A stretch of 64,000 bases of DNA from Litsea cubeba (lineage: Eukaryota > Streptophyta > Magnoliopsida > Laurales > Lauraceae): contig CM022950.1 of the NCBI GenBank assembly GCA_012931725.1, positions 64,165,984 through 64,229,983 of the forward strand, read 5' to 3'. The position numbers and the translations under genes are program-made. This document shows, piece after piece, positions 27,901-38,112 of this stretch; position 1 is the stretch's first letter; each line of letters begins with the position of its first letter. The notes beneath the pieces are model-generated. The model was not told the DNA's origin, did no database searches, and was given only the letters and a program-made list of their open reading frames with translations.

Positions 27901-30900
27901 CGAAGTGGCCTTTTTGTTTTTTTAAATATTTGTGCCCTAATTGTTTAAGGTGATGAATGAAGCCCCCATATACACAAGATACAAGTGGCCTAACTGTTGA
28001 AATGCCCGTATGTTTGTCTTCTTCCATTATAAAGATTTGTCTTCTTCCATTCAAGTGGTGTATAAGCATGTGAGGAGGTCTGACAATGGTACAGTGGATT
28101 CACTAGCAAAGCAAGGGGCCGATAGAGAAGTTCCTTGGTAATTTCACATCATGTAATATGTTCTCTTTGTATTGGTATAATGCTCTTATACCTTTGTTTT
28201 GCTGTATTGTTTTTCTTGTGTTGGGCGTTTATGTACTTCTCCCTATTTCTAATATAATCTTCAGTTACTGATCAAAAAAAATCAATGAGCAGCAGATGCT
28301 TCCAGTATTTCATCGAATTCAAAAGATGAAATAAAATGCATCAGTTTTTATGAAAAAAAAAAAAACAACAACATAATTTTCTTTCAGTTCAAGAGCACTC
28401 ACAACTGTTTGAGTACAGGGAGCTCCACATGGCTCAGTTCAAGGCAAAGGAATCTGCCGCCGCATTTCAGCACCCTTAAAAATAATTTAGTAGAAAAAAA
28501 TTAAGAATTGCACGAATAAGATAGTGTTATTTAGCATTTCAGCACATGAGATAAATAATGGGATGCAGAGTGTATACACTTAAAAGTATCAAAAAGAGAT
28601 GCTTTTAACCAAATATAGCCATGTAAACAAAAAAAAAAAAAAAATTTAGTGTTTGTTATCCTTCTAAGAATCAACCACCTCCAAGCCTCTTTTAAACTTA
28701 CATACATGTCCTATATTAAAATGCTTTATAAATACTCTTTTATCAGTTTTTTTTTCAGTTTATTATTAACAAGCTTACCGTGTGCAACAGACCCATTGCA
28801 CTTTCGCATTAAAATTAATTTAAAAAAAAAAAAAAAAAGGTGAATGCATTAACAGTAAAAAAAAAATAAAAAATTATTCGTTTAAATTACTTACCTATAG
28901 GCTTCTGCAAGGGCTTTCTCTATGTGAGTCACATTCCTGATCCCAAAGGCAATAGTGTAACCATCCATTGAACAATCTCCAAAACTCAAAGCTTCCGCAT
29001 CTCCTTCTACCCAAAGAAGGGTGCGATTTCCACCTAGCCCTACATGTATCAGTAGTTTAACTCAATCCCTTGGAGAGTAGATGAACTCAATGTGCAATAG
29101 TAGTGACAAAATTTCAGGACACAAAACCTCTACCTCTTTCTAGAGAACGCTTTTTGCCAACACTCAACATATTTGGGTTGATGTCACATACATATATCTG
29201 AGTTTCATCTTGCAACTCATCACCGTGCAAGGCTCTAGAACTGACATTATTGACACTTTCCAGCACTCGAAAAGCAATATCACCTGAAAAATTGTTCCGA
29301 GTTTTAATCTTAAAAAAGAAAGGATTTGTACAACCAAATGATGAAGGCTAAATAGTTTTTGATGCAGTCGAAGGTGTGGAAAGTCAAGGACAAAGTGGGC
29401 CCATATGTGAGGCCCCAGCCTGAAGTCCTTGGAAGGGAATGTGCCAAGCTACGATAGCCATTATTCCCTTCCGTAGTTTACAGTTTAGTTTACTAAGAAA
29501 AGAGTCGTGATAGAGATGATCCCACTTAACTTTATGAAACTTGGCCTTTCTGTTTCTCTTGTCAATAAAGGGACAAGATTAAAACAAAGAAAAAGATTGG
29601 ATTGCTAAGATTGAATTGGATTTCTTCTTTTTGCACAGAAGTTAACTCATGTAGAGAAAGGAAGGATGGTTTTTTATTTTTCTTGCTGAGAAGGACTTGG
29701 GCCAGAAGATCTGCCAAACTGGACTTCTAACCCTTGTGAATTTGGACATATTGGGTTCCTTGCTGGAATTGACTCGAACATATCTTGGATTTAGTTGGGA
29801 GGTCAAGCATCAAGTTGCTGAATATATATGTGAGGCCGTTATGATTTGATCTAATTAGTCAGATATTGGATTTGATTTGCTGAATGAATGTGAGACCACA
29901 ATATCAACTACTTGCTAAATTTTATTCATCTTAAAAAAAAAAAAAAAAAAACCTTTTTTTGTGGTTTGATGAGTGCTCATTGGGGAAGTTAATTTCAATC
30001 CATTTATTGTGAGATGATCATGCATGCTTCTGTAAGAAAATTCAGCAGTCTTTAAATCATAATTTACTGAATATTCACCTCAAGTTGGATTAGTCGGTAA
30101 GACAGGAGTAGGAAGTTGATTGGAATGTGAAAGAGCTAGTACATGCGAGTCTGCGGAGCTGAATAGTATGAAAACAGTTGCTGGGATTTTCAACAGGTAG
30201 CTAAATTGCTGGGATTTAGTATAACATTTTTGTCAAGACCGACTTACATTAGTTCTTACACAAATTAAGTAAAATACAAACAACATGAAGAAAAACAAAG
30301 AAAACAGTTGGAAAGGTTCCTCTCCACAGCAACTGGCCACAGATTCTTTAAAAACGGTATAGTAAAAAATAAATTTACGCACTTGGGTTTTCAAGATTGA
30401 ATTCCCCTTCTTTCAAGAGAAAGGGAAAAAAAGAGCCAGTCTGAATGACATTCAGATTGGAAACGGCAACCTGGCTGTGAGAATTCTAAAGCACTAATAA
30501 GATTACTTGAATATTTCCAAAGGACTTGTCTTGCATATCCATCATTAATGTCAAAAAATCTAAACTGGGTCTATCCTTAAGCTAATAAGATTACTTGAAT
30601 ATTTCCAAAGGACTTGTCTTGCATATCCATCATTAGTGGCAAAAGGATCTAAACCAGATCTATCCTTAACCTTCCAGTGTGCTTAAATATACATTGATTT
30701 CAGCTTTCTAAACTCAACATTCAAACAGCTAGGACGGGGAAATACAGATTTTTTCAATTGGAAGAAGCTAGTTTTGAATTGGCCAAGTGGCTAGAGAAAG
30801 AGCCTTGTCACTCCTTTAAAATGACAAAGGTGGATTTTTTTTAGCAGTATCAGTAATTATATTAAAAACGCAGAAGTACAGCTGATGGTATAAAAGAAAT

Positions 30901-33234
30901 ATACCAAAAGGCACAAAAGCAAAACAGAGAACAAGAATTACAGAGGACCAAAATAAAAGGGCTCGCAATATACTCCAGATTACAATTAAGAATCTATTAT
31001 TACTTAGGCTTCTCTCAACACGTCAGCAAAAGAGACATCAACTGAAGCACATAAGCACTAAATCTTTTTAATGATGAATGGATATGAAGAACTATAAGCT
31101 CAATGCAGGTTTCTTATCATCTCCACATAAATGAGTATAAAAGGTATATTTCACATAAGCATTAAGCACGTGGTTCAAAAACATGGTTTCAGACATCATA
31201 ACAGCAAGGAATAAAACCATTATGCAACGACTATATAATTACCAAACATTATTGCCAAAACTTTACAAATAAGAAATACATAAGAGTGGAACATGGTAAA
31301 ATAAGAAACTGAAGGATTTCATTGAAATTATTCATTTGAAATTGGAAAACACGCACGAACGCAAATGAAAAGCCATAAAGGGGAACCAAAAGACAATTTG
31401 GGCACCAAAAAAGTAGGTTCTGGATAATTTTATATAGAGAGAGAAAGAAAGGGGGGGGGGCGCTCCTGAATGCATACCAATTGTGTGTGTTCATGTGGGT
31501 GGGGGTGTTGGAAAGGTCTGGGGAGCATTAGGGTCAATTATATATCAGTTTGATAAAAAAAATAATCATCATTGGATTAAAAGGTCCAAAGTTTACTTCT
31601 TTTATGCACTGATATAACTTGTATTTTTGGTGATTACCATTCAAAAAAAATGGTGATTAAGTGGTGTGAACAATGCAATTTTTTTATTCCTATCATTCAC
31701 GGGCTTTAGAGTGTAAAGTGGATTGCATAAAATCATAAGGAGCACATGGGGGACCTAACTTTGTGATTTTGCAACCAGACTTCACCTGTAAATTTACCTA
31801 CATGTGAGTGTACATAATCTAGAATTCATAACTGATATGAAAACCAATGATCATGTGTGGTCGTTCCATAAAAGTGAGTGAGATGGGAGCAGAATGCATT
31901 GGCAAGTAGACATGCCATGGTTTAAAAAAAAAAAAAGCCGAGTCTAAGTCAAATCAGACTCAGTACTGGCTGAGTGTCATCACCTAAAGAAACCAAACCC
32001 CCCACCACCACCACGCACGCACACATCATTTTTCCACAGTTTCTTCAAAGAAGCTTCGAGAGGCTTCTACACTGATTTTAGAAGATTAAAACCAGCATTT
32101 TATGGAAGATCTGAGCATTCAAATTTCAAGAGCAAATGCACTGAGTCATCCTTTGAGTGAAAGAACAAATTATAGTACCTATTTATATTTAATTCACTCA
32201 TACTAACTAGAAGATCATGAGCTTAGAATCCTATAGTTATTGGACAGTGTTTTCAATTTGTTTACATTTTTTATCATATTTCTTCCATATTTTTTAAGGT
32301 TGCTGTCCAATAGATTAGAACTCGGCCAAGTCATATGTAACTTGGTCGAGCCAACTTGACTCGAAAAGAACAAGTCCCCCCCCAGTCTGACTTTTAAAAC
32401 ATTGAGAGATACTACATGATAAAAATCAGTGCATCATGCATGTCAATAAGCTAACCTGTTCCACCAGCCACATCAAGATGCTTCATTCCTGGGAAAGGAT
32501 GCAGTTTGGAAACCAACCTGGAAATGTTAGTCAACAAACAAGCGTGAAGAGATACAGCTGTAGAGGTCTAAGGTGCCCATTTAGATACATGTTAGGAGTA
32601 TATGTAAAGGAACTAACCTGTCTTTCCACAGCCTATGTAGTCCAACGCTCATTAAATCATTCATTAGATCATAGTTTGCAGCAACACTGCTGAAGACGTT
32701 ACCGACCATTCTAACTTTTTCTTCTTCAGGAACTTCTTTAAATCCTACATATGAAATACAAGTTGATCCCCATCAAATGTTGGGGGTCATTTCACCATCA
32801 GATTTTTTGTAATCTATATGTCAAATATCTCATGAATGGGTGTGGATCAAACATTAAAAAAGATAAAGGAACAAAAATCAAATGGGAGGGGAGGTTTGAC
32901 TAAGAATTTCTGAGGCCTGGGTTGTTAGTTTTCCTCACTGTCCATCAAATCCATGCCAACAAAGTGTTTTAATAATCATCCACCAAAAAGGTCTTTTTTT
33001 TTTTCATTTTTCGATATCTGATTGATGTATAATCCATTTCCTTAGGGCCTGTTGGGATAGACAAAAAAATAGAGTAGAGTGAAGTTAAATGGATCCTAAA
33101 ATTTCAACTCTATCCCATTTGGATGAGTCTGACCCGATAAATGAAGTAATGTTGTGAGCTACATGTACTCCATTTCACTTCAACTCTAAATACTTCCATT
33201 TCCTTGAGCAAGGGTCTGTTTGGGAAGGGGGGAA

Positions 33235-33273
<39 letters not shown>

Positions 33274-34694
33274 GGGGGGGGGGGGGGGTAAAGGGGGTGG
33301 GGAATGGAGGGAAAATTATTTTAGAGGGTGTCTGGGAATGGGGGGAAAAGGTGTGCAAAAATTTTCCCCCCAAAATCGGGGGGAAAATGAGGGAGGGAGA
33401 GGGGAAAGTGTGGAAAATTACTAAACTGCCATTTTTGTCCCTTTTTGTCTTTTCGAAACTTTTGCAAAAGCAAGGGTAAATTGGTCTTTGTCTCTCTACC
33501 TCACAAATAAATAAAATCCTACTTTTTCATTTTTCTTCCTCCTACTTTTTTACTTCCCAAACAAGAGGAGGTACAATTAATTTTCCCTCCCTTTCCCTCC
33601 CCTTCATTTTCCTTCCCCCTCAAATTGTCCCTCGCCTCCCCTCCCTCCTTCCCAAACATAGCATAAAAGTGGATTCTACTCCAAACCTTAACTTCAAAAT
33701 AAGCATCTAAATGGAGTGAAGTGAAGTACTCTACTTTAACTTCAACCTACTTCTCTTCACTCCACTCCACATCTGAAATCCACCTTATTTTACTCCACTC
33801 CTCATTTATTTTGCATAGAATACATATGAATACGTGCCATCAGCGGTTAAAAATAAAGATACAAGATGAATATACAAAAATGACCATCAAAGAACCTCCC
33901 TTTTAATGGAAAGTGAATCAAGGGAAGATGGAAAATGAATAGCGAGCCATCACCCTCCTAGTAATTCAAATCGTAGGAGAGTCAAGGTCTCGTTTTGAGT
34001 ATTACCTTATATCCTTCACCTCTCAACTCTCATCATTCCTATATAATAATCCTTCATTGAAACTCATTTGACTGTGAATTTCTATATATTCTAATGCAAA
34101 CAAACATGCCCCTTAGTATATTTGAGCAATCAAGTCATTCTGATATTTTGGACAATTTAATCTCTATTGCCAATTCTTAGCTGTGCCAGAGGGGGAAAAC
34201 AAAAGAGTAAAACATATTGATCTGGGTAGCAAACATGCCACAGCTCCATTTAATAATATTCCATGATCGAAGTTTCAAAAACCCATTTGTTCAGTGATTA
34301 AGCCACTGAAAAGTACAGTAAAAGCTTAGAATTTTAATAGTCCCCGCTTGCCCCAGTTGACTGTGAATACATTCTTCAAAAAAAAAAAAAAAAAAAAAGT
34401 GAAACCCAGATTCTAAATTAAAAGATGAGAAAATGAATGGGGTCCCAATCCCAAGATCAGAATTCAGGAAAATAAAATTCAAGGTCTATCAGATGGACCC
34501 AACTTCCAAAAACAGAGGGCCTGCGGTGAATCAGAAATGATGATTGAGTTGAGTTGATTGATTGAAAGAGAAAGAGATGTGGGTGGGGTTAGGGTACCGA
34601 AGCTCGTGGCATGAGAGTGAAGAAGAGAAGCGGGAGTAAGCATTGAAGAAAGCTTCTTCATCAGATTTCGTGTGCTTGCCCTCGACACCGCCAT
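19381..34694 (-). CDS. COQ5: COQ5: 2-polyprenyl-6-methoxy-1,4-benzoquinol methylase, mitochondrial, 8 exons
   Basis: This SAM-dependent C-methyltransferase of ubiquinone synthesis acts in mitochondria with the other COQ proteins. Exons on the minus strand are 34598-34694, 32618-32744, 32456-32517, 29134-29283, 28895-29039, 28403-28474, 19900-20008 and 19381-19482. All have GT-AG borders and sum to 864 nt (287 aa plus stop), close to the usual plant length. The start MAVSRASTRNLMKKL is Arg/Ser-rich without acidic residues, as in a mitochondrial presequence. The UbiE/COQ5 signatures are present: YDLMNDLMSVGLHRLW (57-72), SAM motif I LDVAGGTGD (89-97), EGDAEALSF (157-165), FGIRNV (177-182) and RVLKCGGRFLCLELS (194-208). 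The end matches the family (YENLVGGVVAIHSG). Intron 6 is 8.4 kb and full of transposons, yet the exons are intact, so the gene looks functional. Confidence 0.95.
24300..24343. repeat. 22-bp tandem duplication causing a frameshift
   Basis: The unit ttattgaatcaagagcaaca plus two bases occurs twice in immediate succession within the transposase coding region. Twenty-two is one more than a multiple of three. The duplication therefore shifts the frame, and removing one copy joins the upstream and downstream reading frames. Confidence 0.9.
24595..25709. mobile_element. Non-autonomous hAT-type element (1115 bp) nested in the transposase gene
   Basis: The left end is CAAGGATGAAA and the reverse-complemented right end is CATGGATGAAA. 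Both are followed by dense subterminal GTAGCGGC / GGCGTAGC and GGCCGATATATCGG motifs. The 8-bp duplication cccctaag is exact (24587-24594 and 25710-25717). It lies inside codons of the Tip100-like transposase, whose frame runs from TSPK on the left into IQKDIV on the right across the duplication. It carries a 38-base poly(A) tract (24937-24974) but no transposase gene. Confidence 0.93.
30494..30669. repeat. 88-bp tandem duplication in COQ5 intron 3
   Basis: A segment starting ctaataagattacttgaata and ending with the tatccttaa stretch is present twice head to tail with a few differences. No coding role is visible. It lies in the 3.2 kb third intron, which otherwise shows only AT-rich sequence and a LINE tail. 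Confidence 0.85.
30834..30990 (-). mobile_element. Minus-strand LINE 3' tail in COQ5 intron 3
   Basis: On the minus strand the sequence ends tttttaatataattactgat followed within a few bases by an A-run (T-run at 30834-30841). This resembles the 3' ends of the LINE insertions near 10.4 kb and 28.3 kb. A tataccatcag segment matches the same 3' UTR type. It is heavily 5' truncated with no coding part. The upstream limit is approximate. Confidence 0.55.
33045..34112. mobile_element. PIF/Harbinger (Tourist-like) MITE, 1068 bp, TTA target duplication
   Basis: The left end reads GGGCCTGTTGGG and the reverse-complemented right end GGGGCATGTTTG. TTA directly flanks both (33042-33044 and 34113-34115). 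A TTA/TAA duplication with GGGCCTGTTTG-like ends is typical of Tourist/PIF-Harbinger MITEs. Inner arms with ggagtgaagt / acttcactcc motifs occur on both sides. No transposase is encoded. It lies in COQ5 intron 1. Confidence 0.65.
33211..33663. mobile_element. Second MITE nested in the Harbinger-like MITE
   Basis: Its ends are inverted, gggtctgtttgggaagg on the left against ctatgtttgggaaggagg reverse-complemented on the right. The arms are almost pure purine and pyrimidine (ggggaaaatgagggagg against ccctccctttccctcc). It contains a (GT)n run at 33236-33267 followed by a G-rich run to about 33289. No clear target duplication is visible, so the boundaries are approximate. Confidence 0.55.
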
Positions 34695-35756
34695 TGCTAA
34701 GTTGTTGTTGTGTTGTTCCTCTTCCTCCTCCGCCAAAATACCAACGGATTTAGATGGCTGACGCTGTGGGGAGTAAAAAGTCACTGAGGCTACTCTACTG
34801 CTACATGTTGTAAATTTTATTATTTATATAATAAAATCTACACCCACATTGAGTTGTAGGCCAACCTGACCCATCCATCCATCCATCATATAATCTTTTG
34901 ATTTTTTATTTGATTCAAGAGGATTTTACGGGTAAAAAGGACCATAGGACCCATGTCATTGATGAGGTTCAAGTAGCACTGAATAGATAGGGGGGATTCT
35001 CTTGATGTGTTTTTTTTTTCTCTTTCTTTATTTTTTTTGGTCATTTAACCACACCGTCAATATCGACCTTTCTATGGTGATTGTTCTCGATTTGCAGAAT
35101 CCAAATAGAAAAATATATTTTTCTCTCTTGTTTGCTGGTGCTCTCCAAAGCGGCGGATGCAGTCAGGGAGATGAACGATACGAAGGAATGGAGAGCGACG
35201 AGCATGAGGTCGTCTTCGTCAGAGAATGAGGGATGATCATCATGAAAGGAGAAGAGGAGGGACAAGAACGGAAGGGAGATGGAGGCGAAGTTGTAGGCGA
35301 AGACAAGGAAGAGGGCCTGGGCCCGGAGGTGGTGGGGGAGGGAGATGGTGGGGGGCCAAGGACTTGTAGACCCAATGGGAGTAAAAGGAGGCGAGAGCGG
35401 AGGATTTACATGTAGACTTTCGTCTCTTTTTTTTTCCCTCGATATGGTCGATATCGACCATTCTTGATGGGGCGAAACACATGGAAAAATATAGGCCCCA
35501 CCCAATAATCCAAGCCCTTTGATCTGAACAAGCCACATTTGAAGCAATTGTTATAAAGATATTTCGGGCTATTTGGCATCGTTCTCATGTTATTCCCAAT
35601 TTTTTTGCTAATATCAAGTTGTGCCAAGACTATACTCCACATAATTTGTTTGACAATATTATATTAAATTACTCTACTGAAATTATGTTGTACGGAGTTT
35701 CGTAATATTATAAAAGTTTTGCTTCAAATAATGAAAGCAATAAAATCAAAGGATTA
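34695..35756. other. COQ5 upstream region with a GC-rich coding-like island
   Basis: About 34695-34860 should hold the COQ5 leader and promoter. From 35150 to 35410 base composition turns GC-rich and both strands are open. The minus strand reads LPHHLRAQALFLVFAYNFAS, then FSDEDDLMLVALHSFVSFIS, which resembles a real exon or captured gene fragment. It has no ATG in a plausible position, and neighbouring AT-rich sequence ends it abruptly. Identity unknown. Confidence 0.35.
34821..34830 (-). promoter_or_regulatory. Putative TATA box of COQ5
   Basis: On the minus strand this reads TATATAAATA. It lies about 130 bp upstream of the chosen COQ5 ATG at 34694, a normal distance for a plant promoter with a short leader. 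Identification rests on sequence and position only. Confidence 0.5.
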
Positions 35757-36600
35757 ATAATGTGGGACCCACCTTGTTATTCTTTGTGGCAAGCTATTAT
35801 TATTATACATGGGACCCATATATAGAAATTAAAACGTGGCACCCATCTTTAAAAACTAGAACATGAGGCCATGTTCATATAATTTAAAATGTGGGCCCAC
35901 CTTTATAGGAATTATAATGTGGGGTAATCTTTTTTGTGAATGTAAATACAGAACCCACTTTTAGAAATTAAAACGTTGTACACAACTTTAGAAATGAGAA
36001 TAGGGGCCCCACATTTATAGGATTTACAATGTGTGTCTACCTTTTGTGATCATGACCATGTAACCTACATTTAGGAATTACAAAGTAGAATCACATTTTT
36101 TGTGATTGTGAACACAGGACCCACCTTTAGAAATTAAAGGTGTGATGCCCACCTTTAAAAATTAGAACATGGGAGGCACATTCATAAAATTTACAATATG
36201 CGTCCACCTTTATAAGAATTATTATATTGTGCCATCTTTTTTGTTAATTGTGAACACGGGACTCACCTTTAAAAATAACAATGTGTTACCCACATTTAGA
36301 AATAACAACATGGGGCGACATTCATAAGATTAACGATATGAGCCCATATTCATAGGAATTATAATGTGGCTCCACCTTTTGTAATTGTGACAATATGACC
36401 AACCTTTAAAAATCGTAAAGTGGGTCACCTTTTTTATGATTGTGGATGCGGAATCCGCATTTAGAAATTACAACGTAGAGCCCACCTTTAGAAATTAGAA
36501 CATGAGGTTCACACTCATAGGATTTTTAATGTGGTTCTTTGAAATTACAAAGTGGGCCCACCTTCTTTGAGTAAGTGAACATAAGGCCTACATTTAGGAC
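35757..36600. repeat. Degenerate minisatellite with a GTGGGnCCCACC-type core
   Basis: A unit of about 28-40 bp, roughly cccacctttagaaattac followed by aatgtgg, repeats some twenty times with variation. Every unit joins an AT-rich half to a gtgggncccacc-like half. There is no coding potential. The core overlaps the GTGGGNCC-type motif known to be bound by plant TCP factors, but chance is an adequate explanation. Confidence 0.7.
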
Positions 36601-37408
36601 AAATGAGAGGATTTAAATGATATTTTATTAAAAATAAGAGATAAGTAAGAAACAACTTCAAACTATCTTATGCAGGTGGTTAAGGTTTTAAGATTCCTTT
36701 GAATGAAATCAAAATTTGGAACAGTGACTTATTGATCATACCAAATATATTTTCCGCGACCTCATCTCGTGAGAGCATGGAAATATATGAATGGCACGAT
36801 TCCAAAGCACCCTACCCTTCATTTTTTTTTTCACATGTTAAACATTTATGAGAGGGGTTAGAGGGGTTAGATATGTGGAAGAAACCAACCCCACAACAGA
36901 TGGTTTTGATATATGAAATGGGGTACACTTTACCTGGGCATTGGAAAATGAAAACATTACATGCATGTTCGATAATAGGTGTGGAACCAACAGGTTTGAT
37001 GATTCCTCGCCGCCTTTAAAATGGGTATTCCTCACGGAGGATGTCACATTGATATTAACTCACTTGGGTGAGTAACTGAGCAAAATAGACATCTGTGCTT
37101 AAATATGTAAAAATGAATTTTCAAATGACCCAAATTCTCACTAATTTACAACCTGCCAAACATGATTTAGGTACAACTTTATAGAAAGCCAGTGAAAGAA
37201 TTGATTGCCAAAAGTGTCCTACCTCTTATCTAAGATTTCCAAGTTGGCTACATGGGAGCGTGAGGATCACCGTGAGCCTTACAATATAGGGCATGCAACT
37301 CAACTCTCTCTCGCTCATGAAAAAACACACGTTGTGCTATGCCAAGTGCCACCACATGTACTTTTTATTGTTGTTTTATACGTATGTATGTATATATATC
37401 TATATAAT

Positions 37409-37795
37409 AAGGGAGCTCAGTTTTTGAATTCCCTATATTTTGGATCCTTGGATTTATGTACATAAATCCTAAGGATATTTTGGACCCTTAGATTTAAGAA
37501 AGGAATGAAAAAATGGGCTAAAAGTTGGAAAAATTTACAAATTTTTGCCATCCCTATCAAAAACACGTTCACATCTTGGTTTGTACAGAGTAAAAAGAGA
37601 CAGCAAATTTAAGTTATTTACAGGTATTGCCATCCCTTCTCCATTTAAAAGAAAAGCAAGAGTGTTTACTTTCTTATTGTTCTGCCATTGATCAAAAGTG
37701 TCAAAAGCAAAAAAAAAAACTTCTTTTTGTAAGGGAGCTCGATTTTTGAATTCCCCATATTTTAGACCCTTGGATTTATGTACATAAATCCTAAG
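37409..37795. repeat. 65-bp direct repeats ~320 bp apart (TRIM-like or duplicated palindrome)
   Basis: The sequence gggagctc, then tttttgaattccc, then ggatttatgtacataaatcc occurs at 37409-37473 and 37731-37795 with few differences. The 20-base core is a perfect palindrome. The arrangement would fit a very small terminal-repeat element, but I see no primer-binding site or TG..CA ends. Confidence 0.55.
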
Positions 37796-37835
37796 CTTAG
37801 ATTAAGAGGAAAGGGGTTGAGGCCCTTGAGGGGCT

Positions 37836-37884
37836 TAAGAGTCCAGAGATCTGGGACACTACTTCCCCAGATCCCTGGACTCTT
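37836..37884. repeat. Near-perfect 18-bp stem hairpin
   Basis: The arms aagagtccagagatctggg and ccccagatccctggactctt pair over about 18 of 19 positions around a loop of about 10 bases. It could be a MITE remnant or a small hairpin. No function can be read from the sequence. Confidence 0.6.
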
Positions 37885-38112
37885 TCTTCCTCATCCGGGC
37901 GACGGGTCTAGGAATTTGGGCATGGTCTGGGGTTAGGTTCAGGTTAGATGGGTTTGGGTTGGATTTGAGTTCAGATTGATTTGGGCTAGACTTTGATGGG
38001 TTGAATTGGGTCAAGTTCAGGTCAGGTCTGACAGGTTTAGTTAAGGCCCAATCAGGGTCTGGATCAGAGGTTTGGGGCTCAAAAGGTGGGCTACAGTGGG
38101 GTCCAGTCTGGG

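Larger units (their letters stand above)
20585..28276 (+). mobile_element. LINE relic in COQ5 intron 6, interrupted by a hAT element
   Basis: Left of the hAT element the sequence reads as degraded L1-type ORF2 C-terminal region. From about 20585 it gives a RINASLSNLPENCLLP-like start, then SGLGFGSLMNKNWALLAKC and GNSVQFWYND, and near 21775 the RNase H start RLNVNGSSKGN. Right of it (from 27685) the RNase H reading resumes as PWGFFYTFNEIKRLA and NAEALAKSGIE. A second RNase H-tail-like stretch, TVDSLAKQGADRE, precedes a 3' UTR ending cagttactgatc plus poly(A) at about 28276. It lies antisense to COQ5. Multiple frame breaks make it non-functional. The exact left end is not resolved. Confidence 0.75.

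Noticed and set aside
34479..34784. Longer N-terminus for COQ5 starting upstream of 34694
   Set aside because: The upstream start would be GTG. The ATG at 34694 has a good context and gives a typical mitochondrial presequence and the normal family length. The downstream part is intron.
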